In this document: piece by piece, positions 23,372 through 31,141 of the stretch
How the letters are laid out: the number at the start of each line of letters is the position of its first letter
How positions within the stretch are numbered: position 1 is the first letter of the stretch
Assembly (NCBI RefSeq): GCF_009379765.1
Contig: NZ_WHTD01000078.1
Span: 1 to 36,663 of the forward strand
Length of the DNA stretch: 36,663 nt
DNA from: Actinophytocola sp.
Lineage (GTDB): Bacteria > Actinomycetota > Actinomycetes > Mycobacteriales > Pseudonocardiaceae
Reading direction: 5' to 3'
Position numbers and translations under genes: made by a program
The notes under the pieces: generated by a model
The model's input: only the letters and a program-made list of their open reading frames with translations
Database searches by the model: none
What the model was told of the DNA's origin: nothing

Positions 23372-24322
23372 TCAGGCCTTGCCACCGGCCTTCTCGCTGG
23401 TGCGACCCGGGCCGAAGACGTGCCTGGTCAGCGGGCCCACGCCGGCCCGGGAGCGCAGGGCCCGGGGCAGCATCGTCAGCGCGAACAGCCTGGACGACAG
23501 GTGTGTCCTGGCCACCCGGGCGGCCCGAGGCCAGCCGTGTGCGGCCATCCGGCCGGCGGTGTCCGCGAAGAAGTCGCCGGCCTCGACGAAGCGGGAGCCG
23601 TCGAACGCGGTGGCCGACGACTTGCTCGCGTCGTGCCGGCGGTACTCGAAGGCCGGAGTGTCGTCGACGACCAGCTTCTCGCCGGCCTCGACCAGCTCCA
23701 TCAGCAACGCGAGATCCTGGATCACCCGCAGCTCGGGGCGGAACCGCACGTTCTCGAGCGCCGCGGCCTTCCAGGCCAGCGACGGGAAGTACAGCCAGTC
23801 GCCGCGCAGGAGGCTCACCGCGAGCTCCTCGCCCGCCATCACCGTGCGACCGTCGCACCTCGGCGCGTAGAGCCTGCGCTTGGCCTCGTCGACGAGGGTC
23901 CTCGCCGGCCGGCCGTCGCTGCCGATCACCCGGACGCCGGGTTGGATGATGCCCGCGTCGGGCACCGCGGCGTGGGCATCGAGGACCGTGCCGACGTAGC
24001 CCGGCAGCAGCCGGTCGTCGCAGCCCAGCAGCACGGCCAGGTCGTGCTCGACCAGCTCGAGACAGCGGTTGAAGTTGCCGGTGAGGCCCAGGTTCTCGGC
24101 GTTGCGCAGGTAGCGGACCCGGTCGTCGTCGATGGTGTCGAACCACGCCGGCACGACCTCCGGCCCGCCGCCGCCCGGGTTGTCGCCCGGGTTGTCGCCC
24201 GGGTTGTCGTCGACGACCGTCAGCCGCCAGCGCTCGTCGTGCTGGGCGAGGACGCTGCGCACCGCCTCCTGCATCAGCGCCACATCGCCGTAGTACGGCA
24301 TGAGGATGTCGACGGTGGTCAC
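23372..24322 (-). CDS. GT2-family glycosyltransferase
   Basis: A 316-residue protein with the GT-A core of family 2: VDILMPYYGDVALMQEAVRSVL, VVDDN, then NAENLGLTGNFNRCLELVEHD and the donor-metal site LLGCDDRLLPGYV. The acceptor part holds VIQDLALLMELVEAGEKL and FEYRRHD. Residues 39-50 carry DNPG three times, coded by a 12-base tandem repeat in the loop after the second strand. The GTG at 24322 overlaps the DUF2304 stop (GTGA). The product is convergent with the DUF6541-like gene (6-base gap). The sugar donor and acceptor are not predictable. Confidence 0.85.
   Translation of the reverse strand: MTTVDILMPYYGDVALMQEAVRSVLAQHDERWRLTVVDDNPGDNPGDNPGGGGPEVVPAWFDTIDDDRVRYLRNAENLGLTGNFNRCLELVEHDLAVLLGCDDRLLPGYVGTVLDAHAAVPDAGIIQPGVRVIGSDGRPARTLVDEAKRRLYAPRCDGRTVMAGEELAVSLLRGDWLYFPSLAWKAAALENVRFRPELRVIQDLALLMELVEAGEKLVVDDTPAFEYRRHDASKSSATAFDGSRFVEAGDFFADTAGRMAAHGWPRAARVARTHLSSRLFALTMLPRALRSRAGVGPLTRHVFGPGRTSEKAGGKA
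24172..24207. repeat. 12-base tandem repeat, three exact copies
   Basis: CGCCCGGGTTGT is repeated three times without mismatch. It codes the DNPG units at residues 39-50 of the GT2 protein on the minus strand. The insertion lies in a loop next to the nucleotide-binding Asp, and the exact copies suggest recent slippage in length. Confidence 0.9.
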
Positions 24323-24678
24323 TCGGACTTCTCCCGCTTCTGCTCGGCGACCTCCAGCTGCAGGATCGCGAGGTCCTCGGCGAGCTTGCGGGTCTCGTTC
24401 TCCAGCCGGGACACCTCCCACGACAGGTGCAGCACGACGCCGACCAGGAACAGGATGCCCACGAAGAACATCAGGTTGGTCGGCACCACGACGCCGAGCA
24501 GGTCGGCGAGTGCGGTGAGCAGGCCCGGGAACACCGTGAAGATCAGCAGGAGGATGCCGACGACGAGCCACAGCACGGCGTACTTCTCGCCGAGCTGGCG
24601 GCGGCGGAGCAGCTCGACGATGCCGGTGAGGATGAGCAGGCTCCCCACCAGCGCGATCAGATAGGTGCCGGTGTTCAC
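24319..24678 (-). CDS. DUF2304 membrane protein
   Basis: A 119-residue protein with three hydrophobic helices (YLIALVGSLLILTGIVELL; KYAVLWLVVGILLLIFTVFP; NLMFFVGILFLVGVVLHL) and a charged coiled-coil C-terminus (about 90-119, LSWEVSRLENETRKLAEDLA). DUF2304 proteins are regularly coded directly after dolichol-phosphate-mannose-synthase-like GT2 genes, as here. The GTG at 24678 overlaps the stop of that upstream gene by 4 bases, and its own stop overlaps the next GT2 start. A role as a small membrane partner of the glycosyltransferases is likely from context. Confidence 0.85.
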   Translation of the reverse strand: MNTGTYLIALVGSLLILTGIVELLRRRQLGEKYAVLWLVVGILLLIFTVFPGLLTALADLLGVVVPTNLMFFVGILFLVGVVLHLSWEVSRLENETRKLAEDLAILQLEVAEQKREKSE

Positions 24679-25448
24679 GTCAGATGCCCTCCTCCGACCG
24701 GGTCGGCCGCCGCCGGCTCGGCCGCCGCCGGCACGTCCCACCTGCGGATGAGGGCGAGCAGCAGCGCGAACCCGGCGCGGAACAGGTAGATCATCGACTT
24801 GACCGGCCGGTGGCTGGGCGTGCCGCCGCGGCGGGGCCGCATGCGCGCCGGCACCTGGGCGACCACGCAGCCCGCGCGCAGCGCGATGACCAGCGACTCG
24901 ACCGAGTCGCCCAGGTACTCGGCCGGGTAGTGCTCGGCGAACATCGGCAGCGCCCGGCCCCCGGTGGCCTTGAAGCCGGAGGTGGCGTCGGTGAGCCGGG
25001 TCTTCGCGATGCGCGACAGGACCTTCGACAGCACGACCATGGCCCACTTGCGCGGCCCCTTGACCTTGTAGTCGTCGGTGTCGTCGGAGAACCTGGCGCC
25101 GATGACGATGTCCGCGTCGGCGAGCTTCGCGATCAGCGCCGGTACCTCGGTGGGGTCGTGCTGGCCGTCGGCGTCGACCTGGATCGCGGCGTCGTGGCCG
25201 TGCCGCACGGCGTAGCGGAACCCGGCGCGCATCGCGCCGCCGACGCCGAGGTTGAACGGCAGCTCGAGAACGAGCGCGCCGGCGGCCCGCGCGACGGGCG
25301 CGGTGCGGTCGGTGGATCCGTCGCTGACCACGAGGACGGGGAGGTCGGGTGTCGCCGCGCGGATCTCGCGCACGGTGTCACCCACCGCCTGTTCCTCGTT
25401 CCAGGCCGGAACCACGATGAGTGGTCGCGCGGGCACCTTGCTGGACAC
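24675..25448 (-). CDS. GT2 glycosyltransferase, polyprenyl-phosphate-sugar synthase type
   Basis: A 257-residue protein of the DPM1-like GT2 class, which usually loads a sugar from a nucleotide onto polyprenyl phosphate. The nucleotide site is VVPAWNEEQAVGDTV, the second VVSDGSTDRT, then NLGVGGAMRAGFRYAV, the metal site AAIQVDADGQHDP, and SGFKATGGRALPMF. The C-terminus is hydrophobic with a short membrane-associating stretch (FRAGFALLLALIRRW). GTG at 25448 is chosen since the first strand begins just after it; a TTG at 25457 is possible. It begins a three-gene overlapping unit with DUF2304 and the second GT2. Confidence 0.85.
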   Translation of the reverse strand: MSSKVPARPLIVVPAWNEEQAVGDTVREIRAATPDLPVLVVSDGSTDRTAPVARAAGALVLELPFNLGVGGAMRAGFRYAVRHGHDAAIQVDADGQHDPTEVPALIAKLADADIVIGARFSDDTDDYKVKGPRKWAMVVLSKVLSRIAKTRLTDATSGFKATGGRALPMFAEHYPAEYLGDSVESLVIALRAGCVVAQVPARMRPRRGGTPSHRPVKSMIYLFRAGFALLLALIRRWDVPAAAEPAAADPVGGGHLT

Positions 25449-25459
25449 GGGATCCAAGG

Positions 25460-26821
25460 CTAGCCCGGATTCGGGGCCACGCCGGAAACGCCCGCCGCCG
25501 ACGGCGACTCGGCGACCATCGCCGGCCGGGTGCGCAGGGCCCGGTACAGCGCGGTGAGCATGACGGTGACCACGAGCGCCGAGCCCGCGAGCTGCGCGGC
25601 CACGCCTGCGCGGACGGGGTCGCCGGGCAGCGCCAGCAACGCGACGAGGACGACCGTGCCGGAAACCCAGGAGAGGGTGACGAGCTTGTGCCGGCCGAGC
25701 GCGACGAGGCCCGGCTGCAGCACCTGGGAGACCATCAGGCCGACCGTGCTGACCCCGAGGAGGCCGACGACCGTGCCGGAGAGCCGGACCTCGGCGCCGA
25801 AGAGCACCTGCACGGCCCACGGCCCGATGACGAACGACGCGAGCGCACCGGGCAGTCCGATCGCCGCGACGGCCAGCAGGATCAGCCGCAGCTTCGCCCG
25901 CACCGCGGCGTAGTCGCCGACGGTGGCCGCTCGGGTCAGCGACGGCAGCAGCATCGCCTGCACCGGGGTGAACAGGAACAGCGGGATCCGGGCGAGCACG
26001 AACGCCGACGCGAACGCGGCCGCGGTGCCGGCGTCCTCGGCGAGCCGAGGGGTGACCACGATCGGCGCCACGTTCATGACCACGAGCATCAGGACGGTGC
26101 CGCCGACGAGGAACGACAGCCTGCGGGCCATCCGGCCGACCGTCCCGGCCGGGGCGAGGTCACCCTCGACGTCCACCGGCTTGCCGGCCGGCCCGCGCAG
26201 CCACGGCAGCCCGGCGAGCGCGCCGAAGCCCGAGCCGAGCGCGAAGACGATCGCGAAGCCGACCGCGTTCGGTATCCCGCTGACCGCGATCACGACGCAC
26301 GGCAGGATCCGGGCGACGCCCTCGAGGCCGAGGGTGGCCCCGTAGCCGGTGAACCGCTGCTGACCCCCGAGCACCCCGCGCACGACGTAGACCGCGGCGG
26401 ACGTCGCGACGCTGATCAGCACGGCGACGAACAGGCCCCACTCGCCGCCGAGCGCGTCATTGGTGAGGATCGGCGAGATGGCGGCGAGCACGACGAGCAC
26501 GGCCGCGAGCATGCCCGCGGCGAGCAGCCACGCGTTGCGGGCCACCGGCCCCACCCCGCGACCGGCGACGAGCTCCGCGCTCACCGAGCGGCTGGTCTCC
26601 TGCTCCAGCGCGGAGAACAGACCCGGCCCGATGATGTTGACCAGGAGGTAGAGGCTGGCCACGGCGGCCGCGTCGGCGGGCGGCAGCGTGTGCCCGGCCA
26701 GCGCCACGAACCCGTAGCCTGCGGCGCCGACGAGAGCGAGGCCGCCGCCCATGTGGAGCGCCGGGCCGAGTCGTCGTCGCACACCCGCCACCCGGTCACC
26801 GTAGAGAACACGCTGCTCCAC
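25460..26821 (-). CDS. Polysaccharide flippase-like membrane protein (MOP superfamily)
   Basis: A 453-residue protein with about 12 hydrophobic helices and short loops, starting at GTG 26821. The opening (GGGLALVGAAGYGFVALAG) and the middle (GRMARRLSFLVGGTVLMLVV) show the two related halves usual in Wzx/MATE-type transporters. Such proteins move lipid-linked sugars across the membrane. It sits directly upstream of the two glycosyltransferases on the same strand, so it could flip their lipid-linked product. The TetR gene ends 7 bases upstream on the same strand; readthrough from it is possible. Confidence 0.7.
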   Translation of the reverse strand: MEQRVLYGDRVAGVRRRLGPALHMGGGLALVGAAGYGFVALAGHTLPPADAAAVASLYLLVNIIGPGLFSALEQETSRSVSAELVAGRGVGPVARNAWLLAAGMLAAVLVVLAAISPILTNDALGGEWGLFVAVLISVATSAAVYVVRGVLGGQQRFTGYGATLGLEGVARILPCVVIAVSGIPNAVGFAIVFALGSGFGALAGLPWLRGPAGKPVDVEGDLAPAGTVGRMARRLSFLVGGTVLMLVVMNVAPIVVTPRLAEDAGTAAAFASAFVLARIPLFLFTPVQAMLLPSLTRAATVGDYAAVRAKLRLILLAVAAIGLPGALASFVIGPWAVQVLFGAEVRLSGTVVGLLGVSTVGLMVSQVLQPGLVALGRHKLVTLSWVSGTVVLVALLALPGDPVRAGVAAQLAGSALVVTVMLTALYRALRTRPAMVAESPSAAGVSGVAPNPG

Positions 26822-26828
26822 GCCCCGG

Positions 26829-27368
26829 TCAGGGCTTGATCCGCAGGAGCCCGGCCAGCTCGCGGAACTCCTCCTCCGGATCGCGGCCGTCGAGCAGGCG
26901 GTCGAGGTTGCCGGTGCGGCGCAGCGTGGCGAACCCGTGCGCGAGCGACCAGGCGGCGAGCATCACCCGGTCGCCGCCGCCCGGGACGCCGGCCCTGAGC
27001 AGATCGCCGGCCCTGGCCCGTGCGGCGGTGAGCTCCGGATCGTCGCGGTGGTAGAGGTCGGGCCGGAACATCACCTCGAAGTGGGACGGGTGCTCCGCGG
27101 CGAACCGCAGGTAGCGCACGCCGAGCTCGCGCATGTCCGGCTCCCCGCCGAGCGCCTCGGCGAGGAGCGCGTTGCCCTGGGTCGCGATCGCGGTGAACAG
27201 TCCGGCCTTGTCCCCGAAGTGGTGCGCCGGCGCGGCGTGCGACACCCCGGCGACCCTGGCGAGATCGCGCAGGCTGACCGAGGCCGGGCCGCGCTCGGCG
27301 ATGAGGGTCAGGGCGGCGTCGATGAGCACCGGCCGCAGGTTCCCGTGGTGGTACGCGCTCTTCGTCAC
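26829..27368 (-). CDS. TetR-family repressor
   Basis: A 179-residue regulator with a GTG start. The DNA-binding helix-turn-helix is at about 28-50 (SVSLRDLARVAGVSHAAPAH then HFGDKAGLF), preceded by YHHGNLRPVLIDAALTLI, a subgroup hallmark. The C-terminal part (HPSHFEVMFRPDL) is a TetR_C WHG-type ligand domain. It is divergent from the SCO6745-like gene, and two matching palindromes in the gap are its likely operators. It would repress its neighbour and probably itself. The ligand is unknown. Confidence 0.88.
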   Translation of the reverse strand: MTKSAYHHGNLRPVLIDAALTLIAERGPASVSLRDLARVAGVSHAAPAHHFGDKAGLFTAIATQGNALLAEALGGEPDMRELGVRYLRFAAEHPSHFEVMFRPDLYHRDDPELTAARARAGDLLRAGVPGGGDRVMLAAWSLAHGFATLRRTGNLDRLLDGRDPEEEFRELAGLLRIKP

Positions 27369-27382
27369 CCCGCTGAATCTAT

Positions 27383-27424
27383 CTTGTCAGTGACTAGATT
27401 TCCAGTTATCTTGTCAGTGACAAG
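27383..27424 (+). promoter_or_regulatory. Promoter with two TetR-type operators
   Basis: CTTGTCA-G-TGACAAG at 27410-27424 is a perfect 15-base palindrome, and CTTGTCA-G-TGACTAG at 27383-27397 is a copy with one changed base. Their centres are 27 bases apart. TTGTCA (27384-27389) and TATCTT (27407-27412) lie 17 bases apart and form a plus-strand promoter, with its -35 inside the first palindrome and its -10 overlapping the second. A repressor on either site would block RNA polymerase. GAGGAGG follows before the ATG at 27444. Confidence 0.75.
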
Positions 27425-27443
27425 ACCTGACGAGGAGGACCGG

Positions 27444-28310
27444 ATGACCGTCGAACTCGGCCTGGTGCGCCAGATGTGGCAGCTGCTGGAGCCGATTCAC
27501 GCGACGCTGTACTACGCGCCCGAGGTGACCGCCCAGGCCGCCGGCCTCGGCTACCCGGTGGACACGAGGTGGCCGAGCTACTTCGCGCTGCGGTCGGCGC
27601 CGCTGGGAGCCGCCGGGCCGGAGCTGGTGGCGGCGACGTTCTACAGCTTCGACCCGGACATGGTGCGCGAGCACGTACCGGCGGCGTGGCGGGTGGCCGC
27701 CCCGGACAAGGTGCTCGACGCCCGGCTGCTCGGCATCGACCTGGCGCTGCGGGCGATCCTCGGACCGCGCATCGACTCCCCTGAGCTCGCCGAGGCCGCC
27801 GCGCTGGCCCGCGGACTCGCGGAGGCGGCGGTCGTCGCGGCCCGGCCGCTGGCCGCCGCCAACGCCGGCCTGCCATGGCCGGCCGAGCAGCACCTGGTGC
27901 TGTGGCAGGCCGCGACGATCCTGCGTGAGCACCGCGGTGACGGGCACGTGGCGGCGCTGCTGACCGCGGGCCTGGATCCGACCGAGTCGCTGGTGTCGTT
28001 CGCGGGCGTCGGCGCCGCCCCGGTGGAGGTGTTCGAGAGCCGTGGCTGGCCGGCCGGCGCGTGGCCCGCCGCGGTCGACCGGCTGGTCTCCCGTGGCTGG
28101 CTGGACCCGACCGGCGCGGCCACCGGCACCGGCCACGAGGGCCGGGACGAGATCGAGCGGCACACCGACGAGCTGGCCGCCGGGCCGTACCGGTCGCTCG
28201 GGACCCAGGCGGTCGGCCGGCTCGCCCAGCTCACCGCGCCGATCACGATGGCCGTGGTCGGGACCGGGATGCTGCCGCGACAGAGCACCCTGGGCATCGC
28301 CCGCAAGTAG
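27444..28310 (+). CDS. SCO6745-family protein
   Basis: A 288-residue protein starting with ATG after GAGGAGG. The family has a helical N-terminal part (RQMWQLLEPIHATLYYAPEV), a core with YFALRSAPLG, VAATFYSFDPDMVREHVPAAW and WPAEQHLVLWQAATILREHRGDGH, and a winged-helix-like C-terminus (VDRLVSRGWLDPTG). Members are common in actinomycetes, often annotated as helix-turn-helix proteins; the biochemical role is not settled. The position across from a TetR gene and its operators indicates control by that repressor. It ends 11 bases before the oxidase gene. Confidence 0.8.
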   Translation: MTVELGLVRQMWQLLEPIHATLYYAPEVTAQAAGLGYPVDTRWPSYFALRSAPLGAAGPELVAATFYSFDPDMVREHVPAAWRVAAPDKVLDARLLGIDLALRAILGPRIDSPELAEAAALARGLAEAAVVAARPLAAANAGLPWPAEQHLVLWQAATILREHRGDGHVAALLTAGLDPTESLVSFAGVGAAPVEVFESRGWPAGAWPAAVDRLVSRGWLDPTGAATGTGHEGRDEIERHTDELAAGPYRSLGTQAVGRLAQLTAPITMAVVGTGMLPRQSTLGIARK

Positions 28311-28321
28311 TCTCACTGCTC

Positions 28322-29494
28322 GTGCGACACGTTGCGGTGATCGGTGGCGGCATCCTCGGGCTCGCGGTGGCGCGGGAGCTCAGCACCCGCGGTGACCGGG
28401 TGACGGTGCTCGAGAAGGAGGACCGCTGGGCCGGCCACCAGACCGGGCACAACTCCAACGTCGTGCACGCCGGGCTGTACTACGCGCCCGGATCGTTCAA
28501 GGCGCGCATGTCGGTCACCGGCAACCGGTCCATAGTGGACTTCGCGCGAGCCAACGACGTGCCGGTCGAGGTGTGCGGCAAGCTCGTCGTCGCCACCACC
28601 GACGGGGAGCTGCCCGGCCTGCGCGCCCTCGCCGAACGGGCCGAGGCGAACGGCGTCCCGGCGAAGCTGGTCTCGCCCGCGGAGGCGCACGAGTACGAGC
28701 CGGAGGTGGCGTGCGTCGGCGCGCTGCGGGTCGAGTCGACGGGGATCATCGACTTCGGCCGGATCTGCCAGGCCCTCGTCCGACAGCTGCCCGACGAGTC
28801 GCTGCGGCTCGGCACGCCCGCGCTCGCGATCCGTCCCGGCCGCACCGGCGGCGTCGAGATCGCGACCGGTACGGACATCGTCCGCGCCGACGCCCTGGTG
28901 AACTGCGCGGGCCTGCACAGCGACCGCGTGGCGCGGCTGGCCGGGCTCTCCCCGCGGGCGCGGATCGTCCCCTTCCGCGGCGAGTACTTCACCCTGCGCC
29001 CGGAGTCGGCCCACCTGGTGCGCGGCCTGATCTACCCGGTGCCCGACCCGACGCTGCCGTTCCTGGGCGTCCATCTGACCCGCATGCTCGACGGCAGCGT
29101 CCACGCCGGCCCGAACGCCGTGCTCGCCCTGCGCCGCGAGGGCTACCGCTGGCGCGACGTGTCGGGCCGCGACGTGTGGGAGACGCTGCGCTTCCCCGGT
29201 CTGTGGCGGCTGGCCCGCCGCTACCCGCGGACCGCGGTGGACGAGGTCGTCCGCTCGCTGTCGCGGCGCCGGTTCGCGAACAGCCTGGCCCGCCTGGTGC
29301 CCGCGATCGGCCGCGAGGACCTGGTCCGCGCCCACGCCGGCGTCCGCGCCCAGGCGCTGCTCCCGGACGGCTCGCTGGTCCAGGACTTCCTGATCGAGAC
29401 CGCCCCGAACCAGGTGCACGTGCTGAACGCCCCGTCCCCCGCGGCGACCTGCTGCCTGGAGATCGCCAAGCACGTCGCCGACCAGGTCGCCTGA
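28322..29494 (+). CDS. lhgO: L-2-hydroxyglutarate oxidase
   Basis: LhgO oxidises L-2-hydroxyglutarate to 2-oxoglutarate with FAD, passing electrons to oxygen or the quinone pool. The 390-residue protein has the Rossmann FAD site VIGGGILGLAVARELSTRG at about 6-24, the family motif HQTGHNSNVVHAGLYYAPGS, then ESTGIIDFGRICQALV, and NCAGLHSDRVARLAG. The C-terminus holds the VHAGPNAVLALRREGY and APSPAATCCLEIA blocks that close the flavin site. The GTG at 28322 fits the family start (VRHVAVIGGG). It is 11 bases behind the SCO6745-like gene, so the TetR system may control it too. Confidence 0.9.
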   Translation: MRHVAVIGGGILGLAVARELSTRGDRVTVLEKEDRWAGHQTGHNSNVVHAGLYYAPGSFKARMSVTGNRSIVDFARANDVPVEVCGKLVVATTDGELPGLRALAERAEANGVPAKLVSPAEAHEYEPEVACVGALRVESTGIIDFGRICQALVRQLPDESLRLGTPALAIRPGRTGGVEIATGTDIVRADALVNCAGLHSDRVARLAGLSPRARIVPFRGEYFTLRPESAHLVRGLIYPVPDPTLPFLGVHLTRMLDGSVHAGPNAVLALRREGYRWRDVSGRDVWETLRFPGLWRLARRYPRTAVDEVVRSLSRRRFANSLARLVPAIGREDLVRAHAGVRAQALLPDGSLVQDFLIETAPNQVHVLNAPSPAATCCLEIAKHVADQVA

Positions 29495-29499
29495 CCGGC

Positions 29500-30708
29500 T
29501 CAGAGGTCGACCAGCTGGTGGCGCACGTGCTCGGCCTGCGGGGCGTTCAGGCCCAGCGCGAGGGCCCGCTCGTAGGCGGCGCGCGCGAGGTCGGGCCGGC
29601 CGGTGCGGCGGAGGAGCTCGGCGCGGGTGGCGTGCCACCACGGGTAGTCGGCCAGGCCGTCGAGGGCGTCGACCAGCGCCAGGCCCGCCGCGGCACCGTG
29701 CAGCTCGGCCACGGCGACCGCCCGGTTCAACCGGGTCACCTGGGTGTCCTGCACGGTCAGCAGCACGTCGTACCAGGAGGTGATCGCGGCCCAGTTCGTC
29801 TCCGGGTAGCGGGGCGCGAGGGCGTGGCACGCGGCGATCGCGGCTTGCACGACGTAGCTGTTCGGCGTGTCCGGCGTGCGGCGCAGGCCGGCACCGACCA
29901 GCTCGACGCCCTCCCGGATGAGCTCGGCGTCCCAGCGGGAGCGGTCCTGGTCGGCGAGCAGCACCTGCCGGCCGGCCGCGTCCAGCCGGGTCTCGCGGCG
30001 GGAGTCGTGCAGCAACAGCAGCGCGAGCAGGCCGAGCACGGTCGGCTCGTCCGGCATCAGCTCGGCCAGCAGCCGGGCCAGCCGCACGGCCTCCGTGGTC
30101 AGCGTGACCCGGACCAGGTCCTCGCCGGCGCCGGCCGCGTAGCCCTCGTTGAAGATCAGGTAGACGGTCGCGGCCACGCCCGCGAGACGGTCGGGCAGCT
30201 CCTCGTCCGCCGGCACCCGGTACGGGATCCTTGCCTGCGCGATCTTCTGCTTCGCCCGGGTCAGCCGCTTGGCCATCGTGGCCTCGGGGACCAGCAGGCC
30301 CCTGGCGACCTCGGCGGTGGACAGCCCGCCCAGCGTGCGCAGCGCCAACGCGACCTGGGTCTGCACCGCGAGCGTCGGGTGGCAGCAGGTGAAGACCAGG
30401 CGGAGCAGGTCGTCCCGGGCTGGTTCGTGGTCGGTGAGGTCCACGGACCCCGCCTCCTTGCCGGCGCGGCGGGCCTCCCTGCGCAGGATGTCGATCGCCC
30501 GCCGCTTCGCGGTGACCAACAGCCAGGCGCGCGGGTTGTCCGGCACGCCGTCGGCGGGCCAGGTCCGCAGCGCCCGCACGACCGCGTCCTGTGCGGCGTC
30601 CTCGGCGATGTCGACGCTGCCGGTGACGCGGATCAGCGTGGCCAGCACCCGCGTGCCCTCGTCGCGGACCAGCCGCGCGACCGCGTCCCCGGCGGCGCCG
30701 GCCGTCAT
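29500..30708 (-). CDS. ECF42-type RNA polymerase sigma factor
   Basis: A 402-residue sigma factor. Residues about 1-90 hold region 2 (DIAEDAAQDAVVRALRTWPA, PRAWLLVTAKRRAIDILRRE), about 105-160 region 4 (LRTLGGLSTAEVARGLLVPE, ATMAKRLTRAKQKI). The long C-terminal part (about 170-402) is the ECF42 extension with TPR-like helices (YLIFNEGYAAGAGEDLVRVT), needed in studied members for activity. Its neighbour is a DGPF/YCII gene, the regular partner of this group. The ATG at 30708 overlaps that gene's stop by 4 bases. There is no anti-sigma gene. Confidence 0.92.
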   Translation of the reverse strand: MTAGAAGDAVARLVRDEGTRVLATLIRVTGSVDIAEDAAQDAVVRALRTWPADGVPDNPRAWLLVTAKRRAIDILRREARRAGKEAGSVDLTDHEPARDDLLRLVFTCCHPTLAVQTQVALALRTLGGLSTAEVARGLLVPEATMAKRLTRAKQKIAQARIPYRVPADEELPDRLAGVAATVYLIFNEGYAAGAGEDLVRVTLTTEAVRLARLLAELMPDEPTVLGLLALLLLHDSRRETRLDAAGRQVLLADQDRSRWDAELIREGVELVGAGLRRTPDTPNSYVVQAAIAACHALAPRYPETNWAAITSWYDVLLTVQDTQVTRLNRAVAVAELHGAAAGLALVDALDGLADYPWWHATRAELLRRTGRPDLARAAYERALALGLNAPQAEHVRHQLVDL

Positions 30709-31055
30709 CCGCCGAACGTGATGATCGGGCGGACCTCCACCGCGCCGTGCCACGCCGCCGGCAGCCTCGCGGCGACCTTGACCGCCTCGTCGAGGTCGGC
30801 GCAGTCCAGCAGGTAGTAGCCGGTCAGCGCCTCCTTGGTCTCCGCGTACGGGCCGTCGGTGGCCACGACGTCGCCGCCCTTGCCGCCGGTCACCCGGACC
30901 GTGGTCGCGGTGGCGGTCGGGTACAGCGCCTTGCCGCCCTGCACGACGGCGCCCGCCGCGGCCATGAACTCCCGGTACTCGGCGAGCTCGGCGGCCTGCT
31001 CGGGCTGGGACCAGTCGACGTCCGCGGTGTAGGTGAGGGCGATGTAGCTGGGCAT
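30705..31055 (-). CDS. YCII-related (DGPF) protein
   Basis: A 116-residue protein with the YCII/DGPF fold. The signature is TDGPYAETKEALTGYYLLDC, followed by ADLDEAVKVAARLPAAWHGAVEVRPI. Here the F of DGPF is Y. The ATG at 31055 follows AGGAG. Such proteins accompany ECF42 sigma factors and are often the sigma factor's own target. The gene lies directly before the sigma gene with a 4-base overlap. Its enzymatic role is not settled; related YciI proteins have a conserved His-Asp pair for possible dehalogenase-like chemistry. Confidence 0.92.
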   Translation of the reverse strand: MPSYIALTYTADVDWSQPEQAAELAEYREFMAAAGAVVQGGKALYPTATATTVRVTGGKGGDVVATDGPYAETKEALTGYYLLDCADLDEAVKVAARLPAAWHGAVEVRPIITFGG

Positions 31056-31141
31056 TGGGGTGCTCCTACGAGGTTCGGGCCGGCGCTGTCCGCCGACGTC
31101 CACCCTAAGGACGAACGGCGACCCGTCGAGAAGGACAACCG

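Noticed and set aside
24172..24207. Tandem repeat considered as a CRISPR-like array
   Set aside because: Units are 12 bases with no spacers and are coding. No CRISPR array or cas gene was seen anywhere in the window.
31100..31140. ECF42 target promoter before the YCII gene
   Set aside because: A TGTCCT and a CGTC occur on the minus strand, but the match and 18-base spacing do not clearly fit the ECF42 consensus as I recall it, so no site is called.
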